The notes under the pieces: model-generated
The model's database searches: none
What the model was told of the DNA's origin: nothing
Seen by the model: the letters and a program-made list of their open reading frames with translations, nothing else
Made by a program: the position numbers and the translations under genes
Shown: in pieces, positions 12,060 through 22,738 of the stretch
Position numbering within the stretch: position 1 is the first letter of the stretch
Layout: every line of letters starts with the position of its first letter
Origin: Paraburkholderia nodosa
GTDB lineage: Bacteria > Pseudomonadota > Gammaproteobacteria > Burkholderiales > Burkholderiaceae
DNA: 64,000 nt
Reading direction: 5' to 3'
NCBI RefSeq assembly: GCF_001718195.1
Contig: NZ_MCNV01000006.1
Span: 248,001-312,000, forward strand

Positions 12060-12325
12060 CGCGTTCTGCACTATCCACAGCCCCCAGCGGATAACTGCCG
12101 GAAAACCCCTGGAAATCACTGTGCATGAATCGGGGATAACTTCGTCTGCACGCAAACTGTGGAAAAGTTGCCAGCAGCTGCCTCGTGTTGTCCCGTTAAC
12201 GCCCGCACGGTTATGGTTTTTCCACAGCCTTGTTTACTCAATGGTTTTCCGGGGTTATCCACAGAATACCCAGGGGCTTGTTAACTATTACTACGTTTAC
12301 GTATACATACGTTATTAAAACCTTA
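12060..12325. other. probable chromosomal replication origin (oriC)
   Basis: Part of the 579-bp gene-free stretch 11823-12401. DnaA boxes: CTATCCACA (12071-12079, one mismatch), TGTGGAAAA (12158-12166), TTTTCCACA (12218-12226) and a perfect TTATCCACA (12255-12263). Weaker six-base matches lie at 12086-12094 and 12131-12139. Right of the perfect box come a GC-rich patch (CCCAGGGGC), then CTATTACTA (12285-12293), which reads as three DnaA-trios on the other strand, then an AT-rich tract to about 12322. That order matches the unwinding element described in bacterial origins. The flanks (11823-12059 and 12326-12342) show nothing else clear. Confidence 0.8.
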
Positions 12326-12342
12326 GAACCCTCGCATCGGAA

Positions 12343-12380
12343 ACGAAGATGCCGCCGTAAACGTCCCGGCGGCATCGTTC
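12343..12380. terminator. inverted repeat between oriC and the GyrI-like gene
   Basis: GATGCCGCCG (12348-12357) and CGGCGGCATC (12367-12376) form a 10-bp stem. On the minus strand a short T-rich run follows, so it may end the GyrI-like transcript before oriC. Confidence 0.55.
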
Positions 12381-12401
12381 GAAGTGTGCGAATCGCCTGC
12401 C

Positions 12402-12881
12402 TTATGCGAGCGGGATATAAAGCTCCGTTTTCAAATCGTCCGGCGCCGCCTCATCGGGCGTATTCAGATAAACCTCGAACGAAGGCGCCGAAAAGTCCGG
12501 CGTGCGTCCGAGCTTATTGAGCCCTTCGTTGTAAAACCAGATCCACGCCTGGCCTAGCGCCTGATACGGCCCCTTGTGCAGCATCATCGCGTGCTCGCCG
12601 CCACGCAGCTGGAACTTCTCAACGGGCGCCACGATCTCCACGTCGGTTTCGTGCCCCAGATGCAGCGCCGCTTTCGAGCGCAGCTTCGACTCGTCGACCG
12701 TATTGGGATCGTCGTAATAGATGCCGACCATCTTCGAGCCGGACGTGCGCACGTTGCGCTCGCCGAGCCATTGCGCGAGCGTGTAGAACGCGTCGCCGAT
12801 CTTCATGTACGGACCCACGTGGCTGACGGCGAGCAGGTCCATCGGCTCGAGGGTGAGTAGTTTCACGTCGTGGTTTTGCAT
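12402..12881 (-). CDS. GyrI-like / AraC effector-binding domain protein
   Basis: 159 residues forming a single GyrI-like (SbmC/AraC effector-binding) domain without a DNA-binding part. The family signature is visible: VKLLTLEPMDLLAVSHVGPYMKIGDAFYTL at the start, VGIYYDDPNTVDESKLRSKAAL in the middle and FQLRGGEHAMMLHKGPYQAL with WIWFYNEGL near the end. Relatives include E. coli GyrI, which inhibits gyrase and protects it from toxins, and ligand-binding domains of transcription factors, so the true role is open. An AGGAG Shine-Dalgarno precedes the ATG. It lies beside oriC and near gyrB. Confidence 0.88.
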   Translation of the reverse strand: MQNHDVKLLTLEPMDLLAVSHVGPYMKIGDAFYTLAQWLGERNVRTSGSKMVGIYYDDPNTVDESKLRSKAALHLGHETDVEIVAPVEKFQLRGGEHAMMLHKGPYQALGQAWIWFYNEGLNKLGRTPDFSAPSFEVYLNTPDEAAPDDLKTELYIPLA

Positions 12882-12984
12882 GATGGCGTCTCCTGGTGCG
12901 ATGGCCGCGCGATGGCGCAGCGCCTGCGAACCAAGATAGCACCACGCCCGGTGCGACGCCCCTGGCGTGCCGGGCGCTCGAGCG

Positions 12985-13365
12985 TCACGAACTCACGCGT
13001 GTCACCGGATGCGCCTCGAGCCACGCGTTCTCTTCGTCGTCGTAGAGCCGCGAGCGCGTGAGAAAGCGCAGGCCCGTGGGTCGTTCGAGCGAAAACATGC
13101 CGCCGTTGCCTGGCACGGCGTCGATGATGAGCTGGGTGTGCTGCCAGTATTCAAACTGCGCCTGGGTCATATAGAACGGCATCCCGCCGATTTCTCCCAA
13201 CTGCACGTCGGCATTGCCGACCATGAACTCGCCGACGGGAAAGCACATGGGCGCGCTGCCGTCGCAGCAGCCGCCCGACTGGTGAAAGAGCAGGGACCCG
13301 TGCTCGCGCGCCAACTGCTCGATCAGCGCGAGCGCGGCCGGCGTGGCGGTAACGCGTTCGACCAT
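12985..13365 (-). CDS. DUF779 family protein (aldehyde dehydrogenase-associated)
   Basis: 126 residues. It opens MVERVTATPAALALIEQL and has the family's Cys/Gly cluster GGCCDGSAPMCFP near residues 45-57, the FEYWQHTQLIIDAVPG core and the terminal GRS/TRSRLYDDEE-like segment. DUF779 genes are commonly paired with NAD-dependent acetaldehyde dehydrogenase; biochemical role unknown, and the clustered cysteines suggest metal or redox chemistry (inference). ATG 13365 is supported by a GAGGAG Shine-Dalgarno; an upstream start at 13437 would add unconserved residues. It is 102 bp downstream of the dehydrogenase on the same strand, likely co-transcribed. Confidence 0.88.
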   Translation of the reverse strand: MVERVTATPAALALIEQLAREHGSLLFHQSGGCCDGSAPMCFPVGEFMVGNADVQLGEIGGMPFYMTQAQFEYWQHTQLIIDAVPGNGGMFSLERPTGLRFLTRSRLYDDEENAWLEAHPVTRVSS

Positions 13366-13467
13366 GTCGTGACGCTCCTCTCGAGAGGCTACGAAGGGGG
13401 CGTCGCGCGCAATTGCGGCCTCTCGACCGCCAACCAACGCGCGCGACGCTCAGGGCACGCAGTACGT

Positions 13468-14988
<1,521 letters not shown>

Positions 14989-15060
14989 CTGCGTGCTCCT
15001 CTGTGTTCTCGATCTCGATATGGATGGACGCGGCGAGGCCGCGCTACCGCGGCACGCTAA

Positions 15061-15076
15061 CGCGAGAACCATGCCA
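15061..15076 (-). promoter_or_regulatory. candidate sigma-54 promoter for the aldehyde dehydrogenase operon
   Basis: The minus strand reads TGGCATG, four bases, TCGCG, which keeps the invariant GG and GC of the -24/-12 consensus with correct spacing. The site is about 75 bp before the ATG. Related acetaldehyde dehydrogenase genes (acoD) are sigma-54 dependent. The rest of the 14989-15316 gap shows no other clear signal. Confidence 0.4.
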
Positions 15077-15316
15077 GCGCGGCGGCGCAGCGGCGCTTTG
15101 CCGGGCGGTCGAGGCCCAGCGCGTCATGCCGCGCGAATGCGCTGCGCGCGAGCCTTCAGGTCGGAGAAAGGATTGCGTCAGGCCGGAACAGAAGGGCGGC
15201 CAACTGCTCAGGAAGTGAACAGCCTGGGAGCGTAATTGCGGCGGGAGTCGGAGATTTGCGGCGCGCGGGCCGCACTTGCGGTAGGCTTTGCACCCGTAAC
15301 AGTCAGGAGAGTTTGC

Positions 15317-15511
15317 ATGTCGAGTACATTCGTTTGCCGCAACCAGTCGTGCGGCACCCCGTGGGAACAGAGCGAGGTCGTGATCAAGAACGAAGGTCAG
15401 GGGCCCTTGTTCCGGTGTCCGCTGTGTGGCGCCCGTAACTACCTGGAGCAGTTCGAAGACGACGACGGCAACGTCGTCTATGAACAGGTGGACGGCAAGC
15501 CGTTCCTCTGA
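15317..15511 (+). CDS. small zinc-ribbon protein
   Basis: 64 residues starting MSSTFVCRNQSCGTPWEQ. Two cysteine pairs, CRNQSC (C7, C12) and CPLCG in FRCPLCGARN, suggest a zinc ribbon; the C-terminus is acidic. A CAGGAGA Shine-Dalgarno precedes ATG 15317; an in-frame ATG at 15236 has none. I do not recognise a functional name. It stands alone between the divergent aldehyde dehydrogenase operon and the next small gene. Confidence 0.75.
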   Translation: MSSTFVCRNQSCGTPWEQSEVVIKNEGQGPLFRCPLCGARNYLEQFEDDDGNVVYEQVDGKPFL

Positions 15512-15843
15512 GCGCTGGCGGCTGGACGATCTGGATAGCGAGCGTGATGCCGAAGAGAGTCCGAAAAGCGAAGCATGCGGAGCGGACTTCGATGGTCCGG
15601 ATTCCGAAGTTTTTCGCCATCCATGGCGTCTCGGACCTGGCAAGCGTGGAAAGTGAAAGACCGGCTTGCCGGTGACCGGCGAAGCGCAAGCGTCGGGCAG
15701 CGAGGCGCCGCTTTCAGCGGCGTCCATCCCCTATTTAGTCGGACTATTGGTTACCTATCTATACGGGTAGGCTGGCGAGCGCCCCGGAGCGTCCTACAGT
15801 ACTTCATACGATAAGAAACCACGGCAGGACAACGGGGAAGGCC
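15512..15843. other. gene-free stretch before a small conserved gene
   Basis: 332 bp without a convincing coding frame. The last third (about 15731-15790) is more AT-rich and includes TTAGTC and CTATAC elements that could be a promoter for the gene at 15844. No terminator hairpin follows the zinc-ribbon gene. Confidence 0.4.
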
Positions 15844-16101
15844 ATGACATTCGTCGAACAGGAAATCGCGCACATCGCGCGCGTGATGCCACCGTCGCTG
15901 GCTGGCGATTTCGAAATGCCGGTGATGGGTGTCGCGTACTGGCGCAAGCGCTTGCACGCGCTTCTCAAGCAAAACCATCTGACTCACGTTCAGCTTTCGA
16001 CCGTCGATACGCTGCTGCGCCAGCTCGACGGCTTCGAGGCGCTCGGCCGCTGGCTGCCGCGTCCGAAGCGGACGTCGCGTCATGTGAGGCGCGTGAAGTA
16101 G
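15844..16101 (+). CDS. small conserved hypothetical protein
   Basis: 85 residues, MTFVEQEIAHIARVMPPSLA and onward, predicted mostly helical, with a basic C-terminus (RPKRTSRHVRRVK). GGGGAAGGCC before the ATG includes a usable Shine-Dalgarno. I do not recognise a domain; the basic tail would suit nucleic-acid binding, which is inference only. It is followed by a strong terminator shared with tRNA-Lys on the opposite strand. Confidence 0.65.
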   Translation: MTFVEQEIAHIARVMPPSLAGDFEMPVMGVAYWRKRLHALLKQNHLTHVQLSTVDTLLRQLDGFEALGRWLPRPKRTSRHVRRVK

Positions 16102-16128
16102 TTCAGGCCCGTGGCCGCGGAGAAATGC

Positions 16129-16159
16129 AAAAAGCCCGATCGCAAGGATCGGGCTTTTT
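16129..16159. terminator. bidirectional terminator (15844 gene / tRNA-Lys)
   Basis: A 13-bp perfect stem AAAAAGCCCGATC / GATCGGGCTTTTT with loop GCAAG. It lies between the small gene and the convergent tRNA-Lys. Confidence 0.93.
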
Positions 16160-16171
16160 GGCTGAATTCGC

Positions 16172-16247
16172 TGGTGGGGCGTGAGTGACTCGAACACTCG
16201 ACCTACGGATTAAGAGTCCGCTGCTCTACCAACTGAGCTAACGCCCC
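16172..16247 (-). tRNA. tRNA-Lys (anticodon CTT)
   Basis: A 76-nt cloverleaf with CCA encoded. Acceptor GGGGCGT / ACGCCCC, D-arm GCTC..GAGC, anticodon stem GCGGA / TCCGT around loop CTCTTAA (anticodon CTT), T-arm GAGTG TTCGAGT CACTC. It decodes AAG. A consensus promoter lies 14 bp upstream and a strong terminator downstream, so it is a single-gene transcript. Confidence 0.96.
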
Positions 16248-16260
16248 CAACAGAAAAAAG

Positions 16261-16289
16261 ATTATGCAGGACTTTTCCGGGCTTGGCAA
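16261..16289 (-). promoter_or_regulatory. tRNA-Lys promoter
   Basis: Minus strand TTGCCA (16289-16284), 17-bp spacer, CATAAT (16266-16261), placed 13 bp ahead of the tRNA 5' end. Confidence 0.75.
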
Positions 16290-16509
16290 GTCCCTTCTGC
16301 AAATTATCTGAAAATAGTTTGTCGATGCGGTGCAGGCTCCGTGTGCGCGAGCGTTTGTGCCTTTACCACGGGCGCCGTGCCGTCCCGGTATGATGTCGCC
16401 ACGCTTGGGTCAAACCAGGTTTCGAGCTAGTCGCTGTGCACCGCCCCGGTTCGCCAAGGTCGGCTGCGATCGGCTGGAAACGTCGCACGGCAATCCACAA
16501 AGGCAAACG

Positions 16510-16914
16510 ATGGACGACAACGCAATCGACGCGCTGCTGGAGCGGGTGCTGGCCCCTTGGGTGCGCGCGCTCGGGATGAAGCCCGTCGAGGTCTCGGAAG
16601 ACAGCGCCACCTTGCGCCTGCCGTTTTCCGGCGAGCTGCGCCATTCGGGCGGCGTGATCTGCGGCCAGGTGTTCATGGCGGCGGCGGATACGGCCATGAT
16701 CGTCGCGATCACGGCCGCGCTCGGCGGCTTCAAGCCCATGACGACTGTTGCGCTGAACACCAATTTCATGCGCGCGGTGCGCAAGGGCGACGTGCTCGTG
16801 ACGGCGCGCGTGCTGCGCATGGGCCGCAATCTGGTGTTCGGTGAAATAGAACTCTACGACGAAGACGGCCGCATGGCGGTTCACGCGACCTCGACCTACG
16901 CGCTGCTCGATTAA
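16510..16914 (+). CDS. PaaI family thioesterase
   Basis: 134 residues with a single hotdog fold of the PaaI / acyl-CoA thioesterase type. The signature HSGGVICGQVFMAAADTAM (about 48-66) holds the catalytic region, followed by TTVALNTNFMRAVRKGDVLVTARVLRMGRN, the long central strands. The substrate acyl-CoA cannot be told from the sequence. ATG 16510 is chosen by homology; in-frame codons extend upstream but look unlike the family. The patatin-like gene follows 48 bp downstream on the same strand, so a shared lipid or acyl metabolism role is possible (inference). Confidence 0.88.
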   Translation: MDDNAIDALLERVLAPWVRALGMKPVEVSEDSATLRLPFSGELRHSGGVICGQVFMAAADTAMIVAITAALGGFKPMTTVALNTNFMRAVRKGDVLVTARVLRMGRNLVFGEIELYDEDGRMAVHATSTYALLD

Positions 16915-16962
16915 GCTTGGCGCTTCCGATCGGTTTCGGTCGCTTCGAAGGACGTAGAAGGC

Positions 16963-17841
16963 ATGTTCGATCAGGTGGTTTTCGCCGGCGGCGGCAATCG
17001 CTGCTGGTGGCAGGCGGGGTTCTGGGACATCGTCCAGCCCGAGCTGCGCATTCGCCCGCGCGTCATTACGGGCATCTCGGCGGGCGCGGCCACCGCGTGC
17101 ATGCTCTACACGCGCGACGCCGACTGGGTCATGCGTTATTACGAGGAAGCGCTGCGCCACAACAAGCGCAACGCCTACTGGGGCAATCTGCTACGCGGCG
17201 AGTCGGTGTTTCCGCATTACCGCATCTATCGCCAGGCGTTGCTCGACATCTACGGCGAGCCGTTCACGCAGCTTCAGGACGCGCCTGAGATCCGCATCGG
17301 CGTGTCGCATGTGCCGCGTTGGCTTGGCGCGCGCAGCGCCGTGGCGGCGGGTCTCATCGCGTACAACATCGAAAAACATATCCGCAAGACGCTGCACCCG
17401 ACGCTCGGGCGCAGGCTCGGGTTTCATCCGGAATTCGTGACGGCGCAGGAATGCGCGAGCGTGGAGGATCTAGCCGATCTCATCCTGCAGTCGTCATGCA
17501 CGCCGCCGTTCACGCCGGTGCTGCGGCGTGACGGCCGACCGGTGCTCGATGGCGGGATGGTCGACAACGTGCCGGTCGGCGCGCTCGACGACACGCCCGG
17601 CCGTGTGCTGGTGATGGTGACGCGGCTCTATCCGCGTCCGCAGATGTTCGTGGTGCGGCATCAGGCAACGCAGGGCGTGCAGCAGCGCCTTTACGTGCAG
17701 CCGTCGGCCAGGGTGCCGATCTCGAGCTGGGACTACACGAGCCCGCAGCAGATGCAGCACGCGTACAACCTCGGCCGCGTGGACGGCGAGCGTTTCCTCG
17801 CGCGTTTGCCCGAGGTCATGGAAGCGGCCGCTCACGCCTGA
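16963..17841 (+). CDS. patatin-like phospholipase family protein
   Basis: 292 residues. All patatin elements are present: the oxyanion glycine loop GGGNRCWW (residues 9-16), the nucleophile elbow GISAG (about 38-42) with catalytic serine, and the DGG of LDGGMVDN (about 197) with the catalytic aspartate. These Ser-Asp dyad enzymes hydrolyse acyl esters of phospholipids or neutral lipids. No signal peptide is visible, so a cytosolic or membrane-surface location is likely. Its end converges on the hydroxyacid dehydrogenase, with an 18-bp palindrome between them. Confidence 0.9.
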   Translation: MFDQVVFAGGGNRCWWQAGFWDIVQPELRIRPRVITGISAGAATACMLYTRDADWVMRYYEEALRHNKRNAYWGNLLRGESVFPHYRIYRQALLDIYGEPFTQLQDAPEIRIGVSHVPRWLGARSAVAAGLIAYNIEKHIRKTLHPTLGRRLGFHPEFVTAQECASVEDLADLILQSSCTPPFTPVLRRDGRPVLDGGMVDNVPVGALDDTPGRVLVMVTRLYPRPQMFVVRHQATQGVQQRLYVQPSARVPISSWDYTSPQQMQHAYNLGRVDGERFLARLPEVMEAAAHA

Positions 17842-17883
17842 GCGCACGCGGCCGCATCGAAATCAGACGGAAAGACGCACGAA

Positions 17884-17901
17884 GGGCGGCGCGCGCCGCC
17901 C
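17884..17901. other. 18-bp perfect GC palindrome between convergent genes
   Basis: GGGCGGCGC followed by GCGCCGCCC. It can form a hairpin on either strand, but no T run follows, so it is at most a weak terminator or an mRNA 3'-end stabiliser. Confidence 0.4.
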
Positions 17902-17914
17902 CGTGCCGCCGCGC

Positions 17915-18928
17915 TTACTTGCGGCGGCCGCCCTGCAGCGCTTCGGGGTTCGCGACGCTCACGTGATCGCCCGCGTCGAACGCGAGGATATTGCGGAACG
18001 CCCCGCCGAAGTACAGCTCGTAGCTCTCGCGCTCCACATAGCCGATGTGCGGCGTGCAGATCACGTTTTCCATGCGCAGCAGGCTGTAGCCCTGCAGGAT
18101 CGGCTCGCTCTCGTACACGTCGATCGCGACCATGCCCGGCCGGTTGTGCGCGAGCGCGCCGAGCAGCGCATTTTCTTCCATCAGCTCCGCGCGGCTCGTG
18201 TTGACGAGCAGCGACGTGGGCTTCATGCGCAGCAGGTCTTCCTGCTTGACGATCCCGCGAGTGTCATCGTGCAGGCGTAGATGTAGCGACAAGACGTCGC
18301 TCTCTTCGAACAGCGCCTCGCGGCTTGCGGCGGCTTCGTAGCCGTCGGCGCGCGCCGCTTCGAGCGAATGCTCGCGGCCCCATACCAGCACGCGCATGCC
18401 AAAGGCCTTGCCGTAGCCGGCCACGAGCCGGCCGATCTTGCCGTAGCCCCAGATGCCGAGCGTTTGCCCGCGCATCACCTGGCCGAGGCCGAAGTTGGGC
18501 GGCATCGCCGAGGTCTTGAGGCCCGACTGCTGCCACGCGCCCTGCTTGAGGTTGGCGACGTACTGCGGAATGCGGCGCTGCGCGGCCATGATGAGCGCCC
18601 ACGTGAGTTCGGCGGGCGCGACGGGCGAACCAGTGCCTTCGAGCACGGCGATGCCGCGCTCGGTGCAGGCTTCGATGTCGATGTGCGGACCGGCCTTGCC
18701 CGTCTGGCTAATCATGCGCAGATGGGGGAGCTTGTCGAGCAGTTGCGAGGTGATGCGGGTGCGTTCGCGAATCAGGACGAGCGCGTCGACTTCGGCGAGG
18801 CGGCTGGCGAGTTGGCCGAGGCCGCGGACCGTGTTGTTGAAAACCTTGACCTCGTGGTCGGCGAGCAGTTGAAAGCAGTCGAGCTTGCGGACGGCGTCCT
18901 GGTAGTCGTCAAGGATGGCAATTTTCAT
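17915..18928 (-). CDS. D-2-hydroxyacid dehydrogenase family protein
   Basis: 337 residues, NAD-dependent D-2-hydroxyacid dehydrogenase (PGDH-like). The Rossmann glycine motif is in LGIWGYGKIGRLVAGYGKAFGMRV (about 160-183). The catalytic arginine is in VNTSRAELMEE and the glutamate in VYESEPI, while CTPHIGYVERESYELYF gives the catalytic histidine. Substrate not assignable; glycerate-, lactate- and phosphonate-type enzymes share these motifs. It is a single leftward gene, separated by 427 bp from divergent pckG. Confidence 0.92.
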   Translation of the reverse strand: MKIAILDDYQDAVRKLDCFQLLADHEVKVFNNTVRGLGQLASRLAEVDALVLIRERTRITSQLLDKLPHLRMISQTGKAGPHIDIEACTERGIAVLEGTGSPVAPAELTWALIMAAQRRIPQYVANLKQGAWQQSGLKTSAMPPNFGLGQVMRGQTLGIWGYGKIGRLVAGYGKAFGMRVLVWGREHSLEAARADGYEAAASREALFEESDVLSLHLRLHDDTRGIVKQEDLLRMKPTSLLVNTSRAELMEENALLGALAHNRPGMVAIDVYESEPILQGYSLLRMENVICTPHIGYVERESYELYFGGAFRNILAFDAGDHVSVANPEALQGGRRK

Positions 18929-19305
18929 GGCGGCGGGTTGTTTTGCGTGTTTTGCATCGCGCCTTTCGTAGCGCGACTTCGGTGTTCATCTGGTGGTTAT
19001 CCCACTATGCAGCGCCGGGAAGGCTGGTATGAATATAGGGAGCCTTCACGTCGCTCGCCGCGTGCAGCAGCAGGCATTGCAATTGCGCAAGCCCGAGGCT
19101 ACGCACGCAGGTTTTTGACGCGGCAATCAGCCGCGAATTCGCAACTTTTAACAGCTTGTCGGGCTCCGATGCAAGCCGCTTTACAGACGGTTTCGAACCC
19201 CAGGCTAGAGGACCTTGACGACCTGCCCAACTGCGCGAACCGATTCGCATGTTGATCTGCCATCGACATCCGGTTCGCAATGAGTTGCGCCTCTCGCGTG
19301 CAGCG

Positions 19306-19334
19306 TTGAAAAGGGCCGATTCTCGTTTTACAGC
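19306..19334 (+). promoter_or_regulatory. candidate pckG promoter
   Basis: TTGAAA (19306-19311), 17-bp spacer, TACAGC (19329-19334), 21 bp before the ATG, giving a short leader with a GGAGAC Shine-Dalgarno. The rest of the 18929-19355 gap holds no gene and no other clear element. Confidence 0.4.
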
Positions 19335-19355
19335 CCTAAAAATGGAGACAGCTCG

Positions 19356-21206
<1,851 letters not shown>

Positions 21207-21215
21207 TCATGTAAT

Positions 21216-21227
21216 GTGAGCGCTCAC
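21216..21227. promoter_or_regulatory. 12-bp perfect palindrome like a LacI-family operator
   Basis: GTGAGCGCTCAC, identical to the core of the symmetric lac operator, sits 9 bp after the pckG stop and 9 bp before its terminator hairpin. It resembles a LacI/GalR-family site but has no gene directly downstream to control, so function is doubtful. Confidence 0.3.
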
Positions 21228-21236
21228 TATCTGGAC

Positions 21237-21263
21237 GGCCGCCCGAGGGCGGCCATTTTTATT
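21237..21263 (+). terminator. terminator after pckG
   Basis: GGCCGCCC, GA, GGGCGGCC stem followed by ATTTTTATTT. The remainder of the gap to 21521 is relatively AT-rich and probably holds the promoter of the next gene. Confidence 0.85.
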
Positions 21264-21521
21264 TCCGGGGTCGAATGCATTGGTGCGGTGCAGAGGCACG
21301 TCTGTTCGGCGTTAGAGCGACTATTTCGCTGCAACGCGCAAAATTGTTTCGTTCGAAGTAATAATCGGACCGCTGTTAATGCATTTTGGGGTGCAGTCGA
21401 AGAAATCGTAAAGAAAATAAGGGCTTCGGAGGCAACTTCTGCACGATTTCTGCTGTCGTAGGAGAATTCGCGGTTTCCTCCGCTGATTAACAGCGGGGTA
21501 GTAACAGGCAGGAGTTGTCTC

Positions 21522-22631
21522 ATGGATCATTTGCAGTCGATGCGAGTATTCGTCAAAGTGGCCGACCTCGGCAGTTTCGCCCGGGCCGCTTCCGCGATGG
21601 ATATCTCCAACGCAGTTGCGACGCGGCACGTTGCCGACCTCGAAGGTCGACTCGGCACGCGTTTGCTCAACCGCACGACCCGCAGTCTCTCCCTGACCGA
21701 ATCGGGTCAGGTCTATCTCGAGCGCGCCCGCCAGATCCTCGATGAGCTCGAGGATGTCGAACAGATGGTCGTCGCGCGCAATCACGAACCTGTCGGCACG
21801 CTGCGCATCGTCGCGCCGGTCGTGTTCGGGCTCCACAACCTCGCTCCGGTGCTGCAGACCTACACGCAGCGCTATCCGCAGGTCATTCCCGACGTCACGC
21901 TGGTGGACCGTCAGGTCGATCTCGTCGAAGAGGGCTTCGATCTGGGCGTCGTGACAGCACGCCAGATGCGCAGCGCCAGCATCGTCACGCGCCGCCTCAC
22001 CACGGGTTGCATGACGGTGTGCGCGACGCCCGCGTACCTCGAAAAGCACGGCACGCCCACGCGCCCCGAGCATCTCATGGAGCACCCGAGCCTCTCGCTG
22101 CCCTCCGAGTACTGGGGGGACGAGCGCGTCTTCACGGGTCCGGACGGCGAAATCCGCGTGCGTCCGACAAATGTGATCGTGGCGAACAACACCGAGATGC
22201 TGCGCCAGTTCGCGCTGCTCGGCATGGGCATCGCGATCCTGCCGAGCTACCTGATCGGTCGCGACATGACGCGCGGGCGCCTCGTGCGGCTGCTTGGCGA
22301 CTATCGTCTGCCGCAGGTGGAGATCAACGTCGCGTATCCGAGCCGGCGTCACCTGCCTGCCAAGGTGCGCACGTTCATCGACCATCTCGTCGAGCACTTC
22401 AGCCAGACGCCGAACAGCCAGCTTGGCGAGCAGTGGGTCAAGGACGGTCTTGCACGTCCGGCAGTGGCGGCTCGCAACGGCGTTGCGGGCGACGACTACG
22501 ATGGCGTGCAGCCAGCGCCGGGCGGTAGCCTGCACGACAGCGAGCACAACGGCACGGACGGCGAACGCGCGCCGAAGGCGGCGCGCGCTTCGGCAGCGCG
22601 TACCCGGACTTCGGCGATCTCGCCGCTATAA
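21522..22631 (+). CDS. LysR family transcriptional regulator
   Basis: 369 residues. The winged HTH is at the N-terminus: MDHLQSMRVFVKVADLGSFA, then AVATRHVADLEGRLGTRLLNRTTRSLSLTE (about 30-62). A periplasmic-binding-like effector domain covers about 90-300 (VGTLRIVAPVVFG and onward). About 65 extra residues rich in Gly, Ala, Asp and Arg extend the C-terminus past the usual 300. CAGGAG precedes the ATG. LysR proteins usually control a divergent neighbour, but pckG lies upstream on the same strand, so the target is not obvious. A terminator follows. Confidence 0.93.
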   Translation: MDHLQSMRVFVKVADLGSFARAASAMDISNAVATRHVADLEGRLGTRLLNRTTRSLSLTESGQVYLERARQILDELEDVEQMVVARNHEPVGTLRIVAPVVFGLHNLAPVLQTYTQRYPQVIPDVTLVDRQVDLVEEGFDLGVVTARQMRSASIVTRRLTTGCMTVCATPAYLEKHGTPTRPEHLMEHPSLSLPSEYWGDERVFTGPDGEIRVRPTNVIVANNTEMLRQFALLGMGIAILPSYLIGRDMTRGRLVRLLGDYRLPQVEINVAYPSRRHLPAKVRTFIDHLVEHFSQTPNSQLGEQWVKDGLARPAVAARNGVAGDDYDGVQPAPGGSLHDSEHNGTDGERAPKAARASAARTRTSAISPL

Positions 22632-22658
22632 GCCCGATATCGCCGTTCATCGGTCGAT

Positions 22659-22696
22659 AAAAAAGGCGCAGCTTCGAGAGAAGCTGCGCCTTTTTG
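22659..22696. terminator. bidirectional terminator (LysR gene / topB)
   Basis: 14-bp stem AAAAGGCGCAGCTT / AAGCTGCGCCTTTT with loop CGAGAG, with A and T runs on the two sides, between convergent genes. Confidence 0.93.
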
Positions 22697-22738
22697 CCTG
22701 TTGCGAGCGGGCCGGCGACGGCCCGGGAAGGGACGGCT

